Counted from the stretch's first letter, positions 8,637-18,963 are shown. The stretch is 64,000 nucleotides of DNA from CALCKU01 sp964654665 (GCA_964654665.1 CAZZKV010000006.1:1-64000); one strand, 5' to 3'. Notes: a model not told the origin generated them from the letters alone. Translations and numbers: made by a program.

Positions 8637-10064
8637 ATGTATCAATTGATTATTCCTGAAATTCTCCTCGCTATTTGTGCCTCGCTTCTTTTGGGCTTTG
8701 GTGTCAGCCGGCAGGAAAACCGCGCGCCGGTTGTACGTTATGTCGCGATAGCCATTTTGGTCCTGTATGCCTTTATGGGGCTCATTCTTGGCGGACAAAG
8801 CGGGCAAGCTTTTAAAGGAGCGTTAATTGTTGATGATTTTGCTCATTATGTGAAGTTTTTCTTAGGCCTTTCTGGCGCTGCGGCTTTGTTGTTGGCGAAA
8901 GATTTTCTCGAGCAGGAAAATCTAGATCATTACGAATTTTCGGTTTTGTTGTTATATTCTGTATTGGGAATGAGCATCATGGCGTCATCCAACAATATGC
9001 TTGCGCTCTATATTGGGGTGGAAATGCAGTCACTTGCTTTATATGTTATGGCTGCGTTTAACCGGGATAGCTTGCGAGCTTCAGAAGCGGGGTTGAAATA
9101 TTTTGTTCTGGGCGCGCTGTCGTCAGGGCTGTTACTCTATGGTATTTCGCTCGTTTACGGTTTTACCGGAACATTACAATTCAACGCAATTGCCAGTATT
9201 ATTGAAACAGACGGTATAACCCCGGGTATTGTTGCCGGTATGGCCTTTATGCTGTGTGGCCTTGGTTTTAAAATATCAGCCGCTCCGTTTCATATGTGGA
9301 CGCCTGATGTTTACGAAGGCTCGCCAACGCCTGTGACGGGATTTTTTGCAACAGCGCCTAAATTGGCTGCGATTGCGCTTATAACCCGTATCTGTGTTGT
9401 GCCTTTTGACGGGATAACAGATCAATGGCAGCAGGTGATAATTGTCTTTGCGGTTCTGTCTATGTTGGTTGGCGTATTTGGAGCGCTTATTCAGACAAAT
9501 ATAAAACGGCTTATGGCTTATTCCTCCATTGCGAATATGGGTTTTGCGTTGGTGCCGCTTGCAGCGGGAGGCGTCGCGGGTGTGCGCGGTATGTTGATTT
9601 ATATGAGTATTTACATCATTACCGTTATCGGAACTTTTGCATGTATTTTACAGATGCGTATTCGCAACGGTATGGTTGAGAACATTTCTGATCTGGGTGG
9701 ATTGTCCAAAAGCAACCGTAGCCTTGCAATCTTATTGACGATGTTCATGTTCTCCGTTGCAGGTATTCCGTTCTTGGCGGGTTTTTTCGGGAAATATTTT
9801 GCCTTTTATCCCGCTTATGCCGAGGGTCTTGTTTGGCTTGTTATTGTCGCTCTTATCGCCAGTGTTGTCGGTGCAGCCTATTACATTCGGATTATAAAAG
9901 TAATTTGGTTTGACGAAGAGGCACAGAGCTTTGTCAAAGCGCCGCGTGCGCTCAGAGGCCTGTCATTAATTGCGGGACTGTTAGTGTTTCCGCTATTATT
10001 ATTGCCATTTGTTGCGATTCCGGGTCAAAGCTTGATTACAGCCGCAGCTCAAAGTTTGTTTTAG
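8637..10064 (+). CDS. nuoN: NADH-quinone oxidoreductase subunit N
   Basis: Third antiporter-like subunit of complex I, 475 residues and about 14 transmembrane helices. The conserved Glu is in YIGVEMQSLALYVMAAF and the Lys in GLGFKISAAPFHMWTPD. It is the last nuo gene; birA follows after seven bases. The nuo transcript therefore may continue into birA and coaX, as in many alphaproteobacteria. Confidence 0.97.
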   Translation: MYQLIIPEILLAICASLLLGFGVSRQENRAPVVRYVAIAILVLYAFMGLILGGQSGQAFKGALIVDDFAHYVKFFLGLSGAAALLLAKDFLEQENLDHYEFSVLLLYSVLGMSIMASSNNMLALYIGVEMQSLALYVMAAFNRDSLRASEAGLKYFVLGALSSGLLLYGISLVYGFTGTLQFNAIASIIETDGITPGIVAGMAFMLCGLGFKISAAPFHMWTPDVYEGSPTPVTGFFATAPKLAAIALITRICVVPFDGITDQWQQVIIVFAVLSMLVGVFGALIQTNIKRLMAYSSIANMGFALVPLAAGGVAGVRGMLIYMSIYIITVIGTFACILQMRIRNGMVENISDLGGLSKSNRSLAILLTMFMFSVAGIPFLAGFFGKYFAFYPAYAEGLVWLVIVALIASVVGAAYYIRIIKVIWFDEEAQSFVKAPRALRGLSLIAGLLVFPLLLLPFVAIPGQSLITAAAQSLF

Positions 10065-10071
10065 GGCCGCT

Positions 10072-10839
10072 TTGCGCTTTATTCATCACGACATTCTTGA
10101 CTCGACAATGGATGCGGCTCGCCGTCTAGCGCAAACCGGAGATTATGGTCCCGTCTGGATATCAGCCGGTGTACAAACCCAAGGCCGCGGACGAAGCGGG
10201 CGTGAATGGGTTTCGCAAAAAGGTAATCTTTATTGTTCCTATCTCATGCCATTAAATCTTGAGCCAGCTTATGCTGCGCAGCTTGGATTTGTAGCTGGTT
10301 TAGCTGTTGCAGATGTTCTTTCAAGCTTCGTATCGTCTGATATCATCAAGCTGAAATGGCCAAATGATATTATGTGCAGCTCTGCCAAAATCGCGGGGTT
10401 GTTATTAGAAGCGGGGTCGTCAAATGGGCAGGCGTGGTTAAGTACTGGTGTCGGAATCAATCTTATATCTCATCCTGACCCAACACTTTATACAGCGACG
10501 CATTTGTTTGATCATTTGAGCGGTGCGCAGTTATCGGATCCAGAAATTATTGCTTTACACCCTCAGCATATTATTCCGCAATTAGCACAATCGTTTCAGC
10601 TTTGGGAAACGACACTCGCTAATGACGGGTTTTCTGCTATTCGTCAGGCATGGGCACAGCGTGGCTACGGCTTACCTGGTCCCGTTACTGCGCGCTTGCC
10701 CCATGAAACCCTATCAGGAGAGGGGCTAGGTCTTGGTGAAAATGGCCAGTTGCGACTTCGGCTAGACAATGGCACCATAAGGGATATCCATGCTGGAGAT
10801 GTTTTCTTTGGTGCTGGACATAATGTTGGAGAGAGTTGA
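10072..10839 (+). CDS. birA: Biotin--[acetyl-CoA-carboxylase] ligase, no DNA-binding domain
   Basis: Attaches biotin to the carrier protein of acetyl-CoA carboxylase via biotinyl-AMP. The 255-residue protein shows the biotin/ATP loop QTQGRGRSGREW (35-46) and the conserved LKWPNDIM. It begins directly with the catalytic domain and lacks the N-terminal winged helix of E. coli BirA, so it should not act as a repressor. The start is a TTG at 10072; no ATG lies upstream in frame, and the family N-terminus fits. It sits between nuoN and coaX. Confidence 0.92.
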   Translation: MRFIHHDILDSTMDAARRLAQTGDYGPVWISAGVQTQGRGRSGREWVSQKGNLYCSYLMPLNLEPAYAAQLGFVAGLAVADVLSSFVSSDIIKLKWPNDIMCSSAKIAGLLLEAGSSNGQAWLSTGVGINLISHPDPTLYTATHLFDHLSGAQLSDPEIIALHPQHIIPQLAQSFQLWETTLANDGFSAIRQAWAQRGYGLPGPVTARLPHETLSGEGLGLGENGQLRLRLDNGTIRDIHAGDVFFGAGHNVGES

Positions 10840-10840
10840 C

Positions 10841-11617
10841 ATGTTACTCGCGATCGATAGCGGCAATACCAACACGCTTTTTGCCATTCATAATGGCGAA
10901 AATTGGACTGTTGAGTGGCGTATTGCGACGGATGCGACACGGACAGCGGATGAATTTGCTGTCTGGTTTCATCAACTTTTAGCCATGCAAAACTTAACGT
11001 TTAAAGATATAAAAGCATGCGTTATTTCAACGGTTGTTCCGCAATCCTTATTCAATATGCGCAACCTCGCACGGCGGTATTTTGACGTTGAACCTATGAT
11101 TATAGGGGACGAAGGTGTGGATGTTGGGATTGGGGTGCGGACCGATAATCCGAGAGAAGTGGGGGCTGACCGCCTTGTAACTGCATTAGGGGCCACCCGT
11201 GTTTATGATGGCAACCTTATTATTATCGATAGCGGGACGGCTACGACGTTTGATGTTGTTTCTAAAGACGGGTATTTCGAAGGCGGTATTATTTGCCCCG
11301 GAATCAATTTGTCGGTTCGAGCCTTACATGAGGCTGCTGCCCAATTGCCCCGTATTGCGATAGTTAAACCGGAACGTATTGTAGGAAAAAATACAGTTGC
11401 GGCTATGCAGTCTGGTATATATTGGGGTTATATTGGATTGATTGATGGCCTTGTCGAAAAAATACGTAAAGAAGATGGCCGCGAATTTACGGTGATTGGT
11501 ACAGGCGGGGTCGCCTCTTTGTTTGAAGGGGCGTCTGAAACTATCCAGTATTATGATAGTCAGTTAACTATTAATGGCCTGCTTGAAGTCTGGCGTCTCA
11601 ATCAGCAAATATCCTAG
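10841..11617 (+). CDS. coaX: Type III pantothenate kinase
   Basis: Catalyses the first step of coenzyme A synthesis, phosphorylation of pantothenate. The 258-residue protein has the ASKHA-fold phosphate loop near D6 (DSGNTNT), GADR at 108-111 and DSGTATTFD at 130-138. The frame is open to 10790, but the ATG at 10841, just after the birA stop and behind GGAGAG, gives the proper N-terminus. Type III kinases are insensitive to CoA feedback and usually need a monovalent cation. Confidence 0.95.
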   Translation: MLLAIDSGNTNTLFAIHNGENWTVEWRIATDATRTADEFAVWFHQLLAMQNLTFKDIKACVISTVVPQSLFNMRNLARRYFDVEPMIIGDEGVDVGIGVRTDNPREVGADRLVTALGATRVYDGNLIIIDSGTATTFDVVSKDGYFEGGIICPGINLSVRALHEAAAQLPRIAIVKPERIVGKNTVAAMQSGIYWGYIGLIDGLVEKIRKEDGREFTVIGTGGVASLFEGASETIQYYDSQLTINGLLEVWRLNQQIS

Positions 11618-11649
11618 CCAGACCAACGCATAGAAAAGCTCAGTATTAT

Positions 11650-13326
11650 ATGAAACATCAAGACGAATTAGTCTTTCTGCCATTAGGCGGGTCGGGCGAA
11701 ATTGGGATGAATTTGAATCTTTTCGGTTTTGGACCTGCCCATAACCGTAAATGGATTATCGTTGATATCGGTGTTACATTTGGCAATGCTGAAACGCCGG
11801 GTATTGATATCATTATGCCTGATACCGAATTTATCGAAGACTACAAAAAAGATATATTGGGTATTGTTTTAACCCATGCCCATGAAGATCATATGGGGGC
11901 TTTGGCTCGCCTGTGGCCGCGGCTTGAATGCCCGGTTTATGCAACGCCGTTTACGCTTTATCTGGTTAAAGACCGTTTGGCTGAATTTGGATTATTAGAC
12001 CTTGTAGACTTACATGAAATTCCGCTGAAAGACCGGTTCCAACTTGGCCCGTTTGATATTGAATTCATTACGCTGACACATTCTATTCCAGAACCAAATG
12101 CTTTGGCGATACGCACGCCGATAGGCCTTGTTTTGCATACGGGGGATTGGAAAATCGATGAGGAACCGCAAATTGGCGAACCTGTTGATGCCAAAGCATT
12201 GCGCGCTTTGGGCGATGAAGGCATTACCGCGATGATATGTGATTCAACCAATGTTTTTACGCCGGGTTATGCAGGCAGTGAGGCCGGAGTTCGGACTGAG
12301 TTGACGGCTCTGATTTCAGAATATGAGGGACGCGGCGTTGCGGTTGCTAGCTTTGCTTCTAATGTTGCTCGCTTGGAAAGCGTGATGATCGCGGCAAGAC
12401 AGAATGACCGCAACGTATGTCTTGTTGGGCGGTCTATGCATCGTATGGTCGCGGCGGCCCGGTCTATTGGGTTACTTAGCGAAATTGGAGTCTTGCTGGA
12501 CGAAGAAGAGGCTATGGCAATGCCGCAAGGGCATGTCCTGTATTTGTGTACAGGTAGCCAAGGTGAGCCGCGAGCGGCGCTTTCCCGTATCGCCAATGAT
12601 GACCATCGCACAATAAAATTTTCCAAAGGGGATGTGGTGATCTTTTCCTCAAAAATTATTCCGGGTAATGAGGTTGGGATTTTTGCTTTGCAAAATGCAC
12701 TAGCCGATGAAGGTATTGAAATTGTAACTGAAAAAGACCGAGCTATTCACGTCTCGGGACATCCTTGCCGGGACGAGTTAGCGCAGATGTATGAATGGGC
12801 CCGTCCTGATATCGCTATCCCCGTTCACGGCGAACGTCGACATTTGCTGGAACATGCAAAATTGGCCCGAAAACTGGGTGTGCCCAAAACCAAAGCAGCC
12901 CGAAATGGCGAAATGTTGCGCCTTGCACCGGATGGGCCAGAGGTGGTTGATATTGTGCCATCGGGACGTTTGCATCAAGACGGGACCGTAATTGTATCGA
13001 ATCATGATAATGGTCTGCGGCTGCGCCGCAAAATGGCCTATGCGGGTCATATTTCAATTGGACTTGTCATTGATCTAAAAGGCAAAATAATGTCCGGTCC
13101 TGAAATGCGTCTTACAGGATTGCCGGAGGGTAAAAACGGACAACATCTTGATCATCTAATGGACGGAATCGAAGAAGCCGTTGAGACCGTGCTACACCAT
13201 ATGCGGCCTAAAGAAATGAAAGATGAAGATATGGTTGAAGATAAAATTAGCGGTAAGGTCAAACGCTATGTTAAACAAGCCACAGGAAAACGCACAATTG
13301 TTGATGTTATTGTGCATCGTATATAG
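11650..13326 (+). CDS. rnj: Ribonuclease J
   Basis: Metallo-beta-lactamase-fold RNase of the beta-CASP group with endo- and 5'-exonuclease activity in RNA processing, 558 residues. The zinc-binding motif is H76-x-H78-x-D80-H81, followed by the ligands H144 and D166. The beta-CASP motif region includes HVSGHPCRDEL and IPVHGERRHL. The C-terminal domain is of normal length. The gene is 32 nt after coaX and 9 nt before the epimerase gene, a standard alphaproteobacterial arrangement. Confidence 0.95.
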   Translation: MKHQDELVFLPLGGSGEIGMNLNLFGFGPAHNRKWIIVDIGVTFGNAETPGIDIIMPDTEFIEDYKKDILGIVLTHAHEDHMGALARLWPRLECPVYATPFTLYLVKDRLAEFGLLDLVDLHEIPLKDRFQLGPFDIEFITLTHSIPEPNALAIRTPIGLVLHTGDWKIDEEPQIGEPVDAKALRALGDEGITAMICDSTNVFTPGYAGSEAGVRTELTALISEYEGRGVAVASFASNVARLESVMIAARQNDRNVCLVGRSMHRMVAAARSIGLLSEIGVLLDEEEAMAMPQGHVLYLCTGSQGEPRAALSRIANDDHRTIKFSKGDVVIFSSKIIPGNEVGIFALQNALADEGIEIVTEKDRAIHVSGHPCRDELAQMYEWARPDIAIPVHGERRHLLEHAKLARKLGVPKTKAARNGEMLRLAPDGPEVVDIVPSGRLHQDGTVIVSNHDNGLRLRRKMAYAGHISIGLVIDLKGKIMSGPEMRLTGLPEGKNGQHLDHLMDGIEEAVETVLHHMRPKEMKDEDMVEDKISGKVKRYVKQATGKRTIVDVIVHRI

Positions 13327-13335
13327 GAGATCGGT

Positions 13336-13767
13336 ATGTCGAGAGCTTTTAAACTCGGACCCTTAAATCATGTCGGCATTGCCGTTCCTGATATAAATTA
13401 TGCGATAGATATGTACCGGAATGTTTTTGGCGTAACAGATATAACCGAGCCGCAAGATTTGCCGCCGCAAGGTGTGACCTATGCATTTGTCAATTTACCA
13501 AGCGGACAGGTCGAACTGATCCAGCCTTATGGCGATAATTCTCCGATCACAAAATATCTGAACCGTAATCCGAAGGGCGGGCAGCATCATATCTGTTTTG
13601 AAGTTGATGATATTCATGAGGCGAGCGCTGTAATGGTCAAACGGGGTATGCGGGTGTTAAATGAACCTCGTATTGGCGCGCATGGTACATTAGTTATTTT
13701 TCTGCATCCCGGCGATGCGGGCGGAGTATTAATCGAGCTGATGGAAACGCCGAAGGCTTCTCATTAA
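13336..13767 (+). CDS. mce: Methylmalonyl-CoA epimerase
   Basis: Member of the vicinal oxygen chelate fold, 143 residues, which interconverts (R)- and (S)-methylmalonyl-CoA in propionyl-CoA breakdown. The N-terminal LNHVGIAVPDIN carries the first metal-binding His. GGQHHICFEVDDI and the C-terminal GGVLIELME supply the other typical ligand segments. A good ribosome binding site (AGGAG) precedes the ATG. The stop codon abuts the next gene without a gap. Confidence 0.92.
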   Translation: MSRAFKLGPLNHVGIAVPDINYAIDMYRNVFGVTDITEPQDLPPQGVTYAFVNLPSGQVELIQPYGDNSPITKYLNRNPKGGQHHICFEVDDIHEASAVMVKRGMRVLNEPRIGAHGTLVIFLHPGDAGGVLIELMETPKASH

Positions 13768-14019
13768 ATGTCGATTTTTTCAATATTCGTTGTTTATCTT
13801 CTGATCTGGTGGGTCACGCTTTTTACGGTTCTACCTTTGGGCGTGCGCGGGCAGGCGGAAGATGGGAATATTGTTAAAGGTTCGGAGCCCGGAGCCCCAG
13901 TTGATAGCCGGATCAAGCAAAAGTTTATGATTACAACGGGGATTGCAACGCTTTTATGGGTTCTCGTGTGTAGTGTCATTAGTATGGGGCTTATTGATAT
14001 CATTCCTCAGACCGAATAA
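13768..14019 (+). CDS. DUF1467 family small membrane protein
   Basis: An 83-residue protein with two hydrophobic segments (about 5-25 and 53-75) joined by a polar loop that contains the family-like run PLGVRGQAEDGNIVKGSEPG. This loop and the position between mce and proS are typical of DUF1467, a family of unknown function in alphaproteobacteria. The ATG follows directly on the mce stop, so translation is probably coupled. Confidence 0.85.
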   Translation: MSIFSIFVVYLLIWWVTLFTVLPLGVRGQAEDGNIVKGSEPGAPVDSRIKQKFMITTGIATLLWVLVCSVISMGLIDIIPQTE

Positions 14020-14109
14020 GCGTTACGAAATATTCATCGACTCGCCTGACAGGAGAACTTGCCGGGCAGCGCACTAGCGCTTAATACAAAGATTAATAAG
14101 GGACCAGCC

Positions 14110-15435
14110 ATGCGATTATCGCACTATTTTTTACCCGTTCTTAAAGAAACGCCAGCCGATGCCGCCATAGCATCGCACCGGTTCATGCTGCGCGCTGGTA
14201 TGGTAAAACAAGATAGTGCCGGAATTTATATCTGGCTGCCGCTTGGATTTAAAGTGCTTAAGAAGATTGAGCAAATTGTCCGTGAAGAACAAAATAGAGC
14301 GGGCGCTGTTGAAATGCTGATGCCGACCATTCAATCGGCCAATCATTGGAAAGAAACAGGCCGTTATGATGCTTACGGGCCTGAGATGCTGCGGATAAAG
14401 GACCGGAGTGATCGCGAATTATTATATGGTCCGACGAATGAAGATATGATTACGGATATGTTCCGGACTTATGTGAAATCCTATAAGGATTTACCGCAAT
14501 GTCTTTATCATATTCAATGGAAGTTTCGCGATGAACGCCGTCCCCGTTTCGGGGTGATGCGTGGCCGCGAGTTTTTAATGAAAGATGCCTATAGTTTCGA
14601 TGTGTCCTCAGAGGCGGCACGCCAAAGTTATTACCGTCAATTTATCGCCTATTTAAACACCTATGCGCGTATGGGGCTAAAGGCTGTTCCGATGCGGGCT
14701 GATACCGGTCCGATTGGCGGGGACTTGTCACATGAATTTCTTATTTTGGCCGAAACAGGCGAGAGTGAGGTTTTTTGCCATAAAGATCTGGTGGATATGC
14801 CAGCGCCCGGACGGGTGGATGACACGGATTTGGAAGCTGTTTTCAATAAACGTACTGCTTTTTATGCTGCGACAGATGAGAAGCATGATGCTGATGAATT
14901 TGCTCATGTTCCGGCTGAGAAACAATTATCGGCACGCGGTATTGAAGTGGGGCATATTTTCTATTTTGGTGATAAATATTCAACGCCAATGAAAGCGACG
15001 GTACAGGGAGCGGACGGAAAACCGCAGCCGGTAATGATGGGCTCTTACGGTGTTGGGGTTTCGCGTCTTGTTGGCGGTATTATAGAGGCTAGCCATGATG
15101 AAAAGGGGATTATTTGGCCTAAATCTGTAACGCCATTTGGGGCCGGGATTATTAATTTAAAAACTGGCGATGTGGATGCCGATAAGGTGTGTGAAGATAT
15201 TTATCAAAAATTAGCGGCCGCTGATATTGACCCGCTTTATGATGATAAAAATGATCGCGGCGGCGTAAAATTTTCGCGTATGGATCTCATTGGATTGCCC
15301 TACCAAATCGTTATTGGCCCGCGCGGGTTAAAAGAGGGAATTGTTGAGGTTAAAATTCGTATCAGCGGAGAGCGGCGGGAGATGTCACCGCAAGCCGCCA
15401 TCAATTTCATTATTTCAGAATTTGAAGACATTTGA
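14110..15435 (+). CDS. proS: Prolyl-tRNA synthetase, short alphaproteobacterial form
   Basis: Charges tRNA-Pro; class II synthetase of 441 residues. Motif 2 is in RDERRPRFGVMRGREFLMKD, and the anticodon-binding domain lies at the C-terminus. The length shows that the editing insertion of the E. coli enzyme is absent, as usual in alphaproteobacteria. The start is set at 14110: MRLSHYFLPVLKETPA is the family N-terminus and AAGGGA precedes it. The frame also opens at a TTG (14059), giving 17 unlikely extra residues. Confidence 0.95.
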   Translation: MRLSHYFLPVLKETPADAAIASHRFMLRAGMVKQDSAGIYIWLPLGFKVLKKIEQIVREEQNRAGAVEMLMPTIQSANHWKETGRYDAYGPEMLRIKDRSDRELLYGPTNEDMITDMFRTYVKSYKDLPQCLYHIQWKFRDERRPRFGVMRGREFLMKDAYSFDVSSEAARQSYYRQFIAYLNTYARMGLKAVPMRADTGPIGGDLSHEFLILAETGESEVFCHKDLVDMPAPGRVDDTDLEAVFNKRTAFYAATDEKHDADEFAHVPAEKQLSARGIEVGHIFYFGDKYSTPMKATVQGADGKPQPVMMGSYGVGVSRLVGGIIEASHDEKGIIWPKSVTPFGAGIINLKTGDVDADKVCEDIYQKLAAADIDPLYDDKNDRGGVKFSRMDLIGLPYQIVIGPRGLKEGIVEVKIRISGERREMSPQAAINFIISEFEDI

Positions 15436-16754
15436 ATCGCGCCGTTGATATAAATTCTAAGCCGTTTTCGGGGAAACAGAACACCCCATTTGGCCGTATT
15501 GAGCGCACGATTGCGCGGCGGTACCTCGGTGCGCGTAAAAAGGACGGCGGCGTTGCCGTTATCGCGCTTATATCCTTTATTTGTATCACATTAGCTGTAT
15601 CTTCTATGATTATCATCATGTCGATTATGAACGGGTTCCGTACAGAACTTATCCGGTTAACCATTGGTTCGGAGGGTCATATGTATGTAGTAATGTCTAC
15701 GGCCAATCCGCCGCCCCAAGCCGTTATCGCTTTACAACAGCAGCTTTCCGGCATTGAAGGCGTTGATAAAGCGTTTGAATTTACGGAAGATTTCACAGGT
15801 GTCCAAGCCAGCGGTCAGCTTAATATTGGCCGTGTAATCGGACTCTCAAAACAAGATATTTTGAATTTTCCTTTGATAGCTGACAATATTCAATTCGGGT
15901 CACTTCAAGGCTATGGATCAGGTAACGGCGAGGCTCATCAAATTGCTATGGGGTCCCGTCTTGCGGCCTCTCTTGGTTTAACTGTGGGGGATCGGGCGCG
16001 TTTATTAACGGCGCGTACCCAAGCTAATCCTTTTGGACCGCCTAAACCTGTTTATAAAACCTATACCATTGGAGCAATATTCGAGGTGGGTTTGGCTCCG
16101 ACAGATGAAGTTTATATTTACATGGATATCAACCAATCTACTTTATTGTTTAAGGATGGCAAACGTCCGGGAAATATTCAAATTCGTCTTTATGACCCTG
16201 ACACTGTTGAATTAATGCGAGAACGTGTGCAATCTAGCATAGCGCAATCTGTTTTTATCCAGACTTGGAAAGACCGCAATGCTAGCACAGCCCAGGCTCT
16301 TCGAACGGAGCAAATTGCTATGCGGCTTATCTTTATGATTGTTGTTATTATTGCGACATTTCCTGTTCTAGCTGCAATGATAATGTTAGTTAAAAACAAA
16401 TCCAAAGATATTGCTATTTTACGGACGATAGGGGCTACGCGCGGATCGGTATTGCGGATATTTTTTATGGCGGGGGCGACGATTGGATTGCTGGGAACAT
16501 TATTTGGTCTTATCCTTGGGGTTTTATTCTGTCTTAATATTGATGGTATTCAACGGGTCCTGGAGACGATTACAGGCGTAGAGCTTTTCCCAGCCGATGT
16601 TTATTACCTGTCTACAGGCATTCCCGTTAAAATTGTCTGGACCGAAATTTTTGGCGTTGCTTTTTGGGGGTTTTTGATTTCGTCGATTGCAACCTTTTTC
16701 CCCGCACTCAATGCGTCTCGTATCGACCCCGTTGAGGCGCTACGTTATGAATAA
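15432..16754 (+). CDS. lolC: Lipoprotein-releasing ABC transporter permease, LolC/LolE family
   Basis: Inner-membrane permease that extracts outer-membrane lipoproteins for LolA, 440 residues. It has one N-terminal transmembrane helix (about 44-66), a large periplasmic MacB-like domain, and three C-terminal helices (FtsX domain, from about 295), ending in PALNASRIDPVEALRYE. The only plausible start upstream of the conserved ARRYLGARKK is the TTG at 15432, which overlaps the proS stop. As in many alphaproteobacteria a single permease gene is present, so a homodimer may replace the LolC/LolE pair. Confidence 0.9.
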   Translation: MNRAVDINSKPFSGKQNTPFGRIERTIARRYLGARKKDGGVAVIALISFICITLAVSSMIIIMSIMNGFRTELIRLTIGSEGHMYVVMSTANPPPQAVIALQQQLSGIEGVDKAFEFTEDFTGVQASGQLNIGRVIGLSKQDILNFPLIADNIQFGSLQGYGSGNGEAHQIAMGSRLAASLGLTVGDRARLLTARTQANPFGPPKPVYKTYTIGAIFEVGLAPTDEVYIYMDINQSTLLFKDGKRPGNIQIRLYDPDTVELMRERVQSSIAQSVFIQTWKDRNASTAQALRTEQIAMRLIFMIVVIIATFPVLAAMIMLVKNKSKDIAILRTIGATRGSVLRIFFMAGATIGLLGTLFGLILGVLFCLNIDGIQRVLETITGVELFPADVYYLSTGIPVKIVWTEIFGVAFWGFLISSIATFFPALNASRIDPVEALRYE

Positions 16755-17457
16755 TGTGCCCGGGATAAACGGACGGCCTATCCTATCCGTTCGCAATCTT
16801 CATCGGACTTATAAGTCCGGCGATTCACACCTGCATGTTCTTCGCGGAGCAGATATAGATATTTATCCGGGTGAAATGGTTGGCTTGATTGGCCCGTCCG
16901 GTTCAGGGAAATCGACTTTACTACATGCCGCAGGGCTATTGGAAAAGCCTAATGCAGGTGATGTATTCATTAATGGACGCGAATGTTTGAAGCTGTCTGA
17001 TGATCAACGCACAGCTATCCGCCGCGAAACTATTGGTGTTGTTTATCAGTTTCACCATCTACAAAAAGAATTTACGGCACAAGAAAATGTTGTCATCCCG
17101 CAAATGATAGCAGGAAAACCCCATAAATATGCAGAAGCGGAAGCCGCACGTTTGCTGGGCTTAATGGGATTAAACTCACGTATGCATCATAAGCCGAGTC
17201 AGATGTCGGGCGGAGAACAGCAACGTGTTGCTATTGCCCGTGCCATTGCGAACCAGCCGCAAGTGCTTTTGGCCGATGAACCGACCGGAAACCTTGACCC
17301 AACGACATCGAACAGTGTTTTTCAAAACCTGTTTGATCTTACACGTACAGAAGGCGTTTCCGCCCTTGTTGCGACTCATAATATGCATCTGATGCAATAT
17401 ATGGATCGCGTTTTAACCGTGAATACAGATGGGTTAGTCGTCCCTTATAGGCGCTAA
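16747..17457 (+). CDS. lolD: Lipoprotein-releasing ABC transporter ATPase LolD
   Basis: ATPase partner of the preceding permease, 236 residues. Walker A is GPSGSGKST (49-57), the ABC signature is SGGEQ (154-158), and Walker B with the catalytic Glu is VLLADE (173-178). The start chosen is the ATG at 16747, overlapping the permease stop by 8 nt. The open frame upstream lies inside the permease gene. Confidence 0.95.
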   Translation: MNNVPGINGRPILSVRNLHRTYKSGDSHLHVLRGADIDIYPGEMVGLIGPSGSGKSTLLHAAGLLEKPNAGDVFINGRECLKLSDDQRTAIRRETIGVVYQFHHLQKEFTAQENVVIPQMIAGKPHKYAEAEAARLLGLMGLNSRMHHKPSQMSGGEQQRVAIARAIANQPQVLLADEPTGNLDPTTSNSVFQNLFDLTRTEGVSALVATHNMHLMQYMDRVLTVNTDGLVVPYRR

Positions 17458-17646
17458 TTGTAGTTTCAATCTTTTATTCAACTGTTTTTCCGCGCCTAAA
17501 ATTATAGCTTATGTAATACTAGAGCTGATATCAAAGATGCCATAAAGACCATAGTGAAAATTGCGATTAATCTTGGGGACATACAAAAGAGGTGTGTTGT
17601 GTATTAATCTGTATCTTATAAACGAATGTGTTCAGGCCTTCTGCGC

Positions 17647-18963
17647 TTATGCTGATTGGCGACTTAATCGCTCTGATATCCAATAGAAGATGATGCCAGC
17701 CACGATAACACAGGCACCGAAGATAGCTTTATGGGGCTCATTGATGATAACAAATGTTAACATGGCCGCCGTGATAGACAGGTAAACTAAGGGCACAATA
17801 GGATAGCCCCATGTTTTATAAGGTCGCGGCAGTTCCGGTTCGCGCCAACGCAAGACGAAGACACCCAGAATAGCCAGAAAACTGTTAAGGGCTAACATGG
17901 CGCCAGCAAAAACAACAATTGTCTTAAAGCTGGATGTTAAAATATAAATCAGAGCAATAGCGGATTGAAAATAGATAGCATTACGCGGAATGCCATTTTT
18001 ATTCACGCTACCTAAAAATTTGAGCGCTTTGAAATCTTCTCCAATAGCTTGCAGAGCCCGAGGGCCAGCTAGAGTCATAGCACTAACTGTCGAGATCAGT
18101 AAAAGAGAGAGCATGCCGCCAGCAATTCGAGCGCCTGTTTCGCCAAAAATACCTTTAGCGGCAATATACCCGATTTCAACTTGGTTAGTCATGGCTGCCA
18201 TAGGGGCCGTATAAAGGAAAACATAGTTCAATAAGACATAGAGCACCATCACAAGGCCTGTGCCAAAAGTTAAAACACGGGGTAGGTCGCGTTGCGGGTT
18301 TTTAAGTTCGCCAGAAATATAAACAGCCGCATTCCAGCCCGTATAGGCATAGGATACATAGATGAGCGAAACGCCAAAAGCAGCACTAGTCATTATATCC
18401 CAGTCACCGCTTTTTGGCAGGGGGCTGATGGGTTGCGGATTTTGTGTCAGGATGAATCCTGCTAGGCAGAAAACTAAGATCAAAATAACTTTGACGGCCG
18501 TAAACCCAAATTGAAATTGGCCACTGGCTTTGCGATTCTTTCCATGAACCCATGTGACAAGGATAACAAGGGCACAAGCGAGAGCTTTGCCTGTCCAATC
18601 CGGATACTGACCGGGTAGGGCGGCTATACTATATTTTCCGAATGCAAGAGAGACAGCAGCGATAGGAGCTGCAAACCCGATAACAGTTGACACCCAGCCT
18701 GAGATAAATCCCGCGACCGGATGATATATTCGTCCTAGAAAATTATATTCGCCACCAGAACGTGGTAAGGCAGCGCCGAGTTCGGCATAGCTGGCTGCAC
18801 CGCAAAGTGAGGCTATCCCGCCGATAATCCAAAGCATCATCAGCGCAAAGACGGATTGAATATCAGCGAGTTGAAACCCTAATGACGTGAACACGCCTGT
18901 GCCGACCATATTAGCAATAATAACCGCTGCTGCGGTACGCGGTGTATAAAACGTATGAGCCAT
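17647..18963 (-). CDS. APC superfamily amino acid permease
   Basis: Secondary transporter of 438 residues with about 12 predicted transmembrane helices. The first helix contains GTGVFTSLG, matching the GxG(I/V)F backbone-binding motif of APC transporters. Helix 2 and the following loop (GAASYAELGAALPRSGGEYNFL) are also typical. The substrate cannot be read from the sequence; amino acid uptake or exchange is likely. It is a lone minus-strand gene between lolD and the dnaE unit, with AAGGGA before its ATG. Confidence 0.85.
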   Translation of the reverse strand: MAHTFYTPRTAAAVIIANMVGTGVFTSLGFQLADIQSVFALMMLWIIGGIASLCGAASYAELGAALPRSGGEYNFLGRIYHPVAGFISGWVSTVIGFAAPIAAVSLAFGKYSIAALPGQYPDWTGKALACALVILVTWVHGKNRKASGQFQFGFTAVKVILILVFCLAGFILTQNPQPISPLPKSGDWDIMTSAAFGVSLIYVSYAYTGWNAAVYISGELKNPQRDLPRVLTFGTGLVMVLYVLLNYVFLYTAPMAAMTNQVEIGYIAAKGIFGETGARIAGGMLSLLLISTVSAMTLAGPRALQAIGEDFKALKFLGSVNKNGIPRNAIYFQSAIALIYILTSSFKTIVVFAGAMLALNSFLAILGVFVLRWREPELPRPYKTWGYPIVPLVYLSITAAMLTFVIINEPHKAIFGACVIVAGIIFYWISERLSRQSA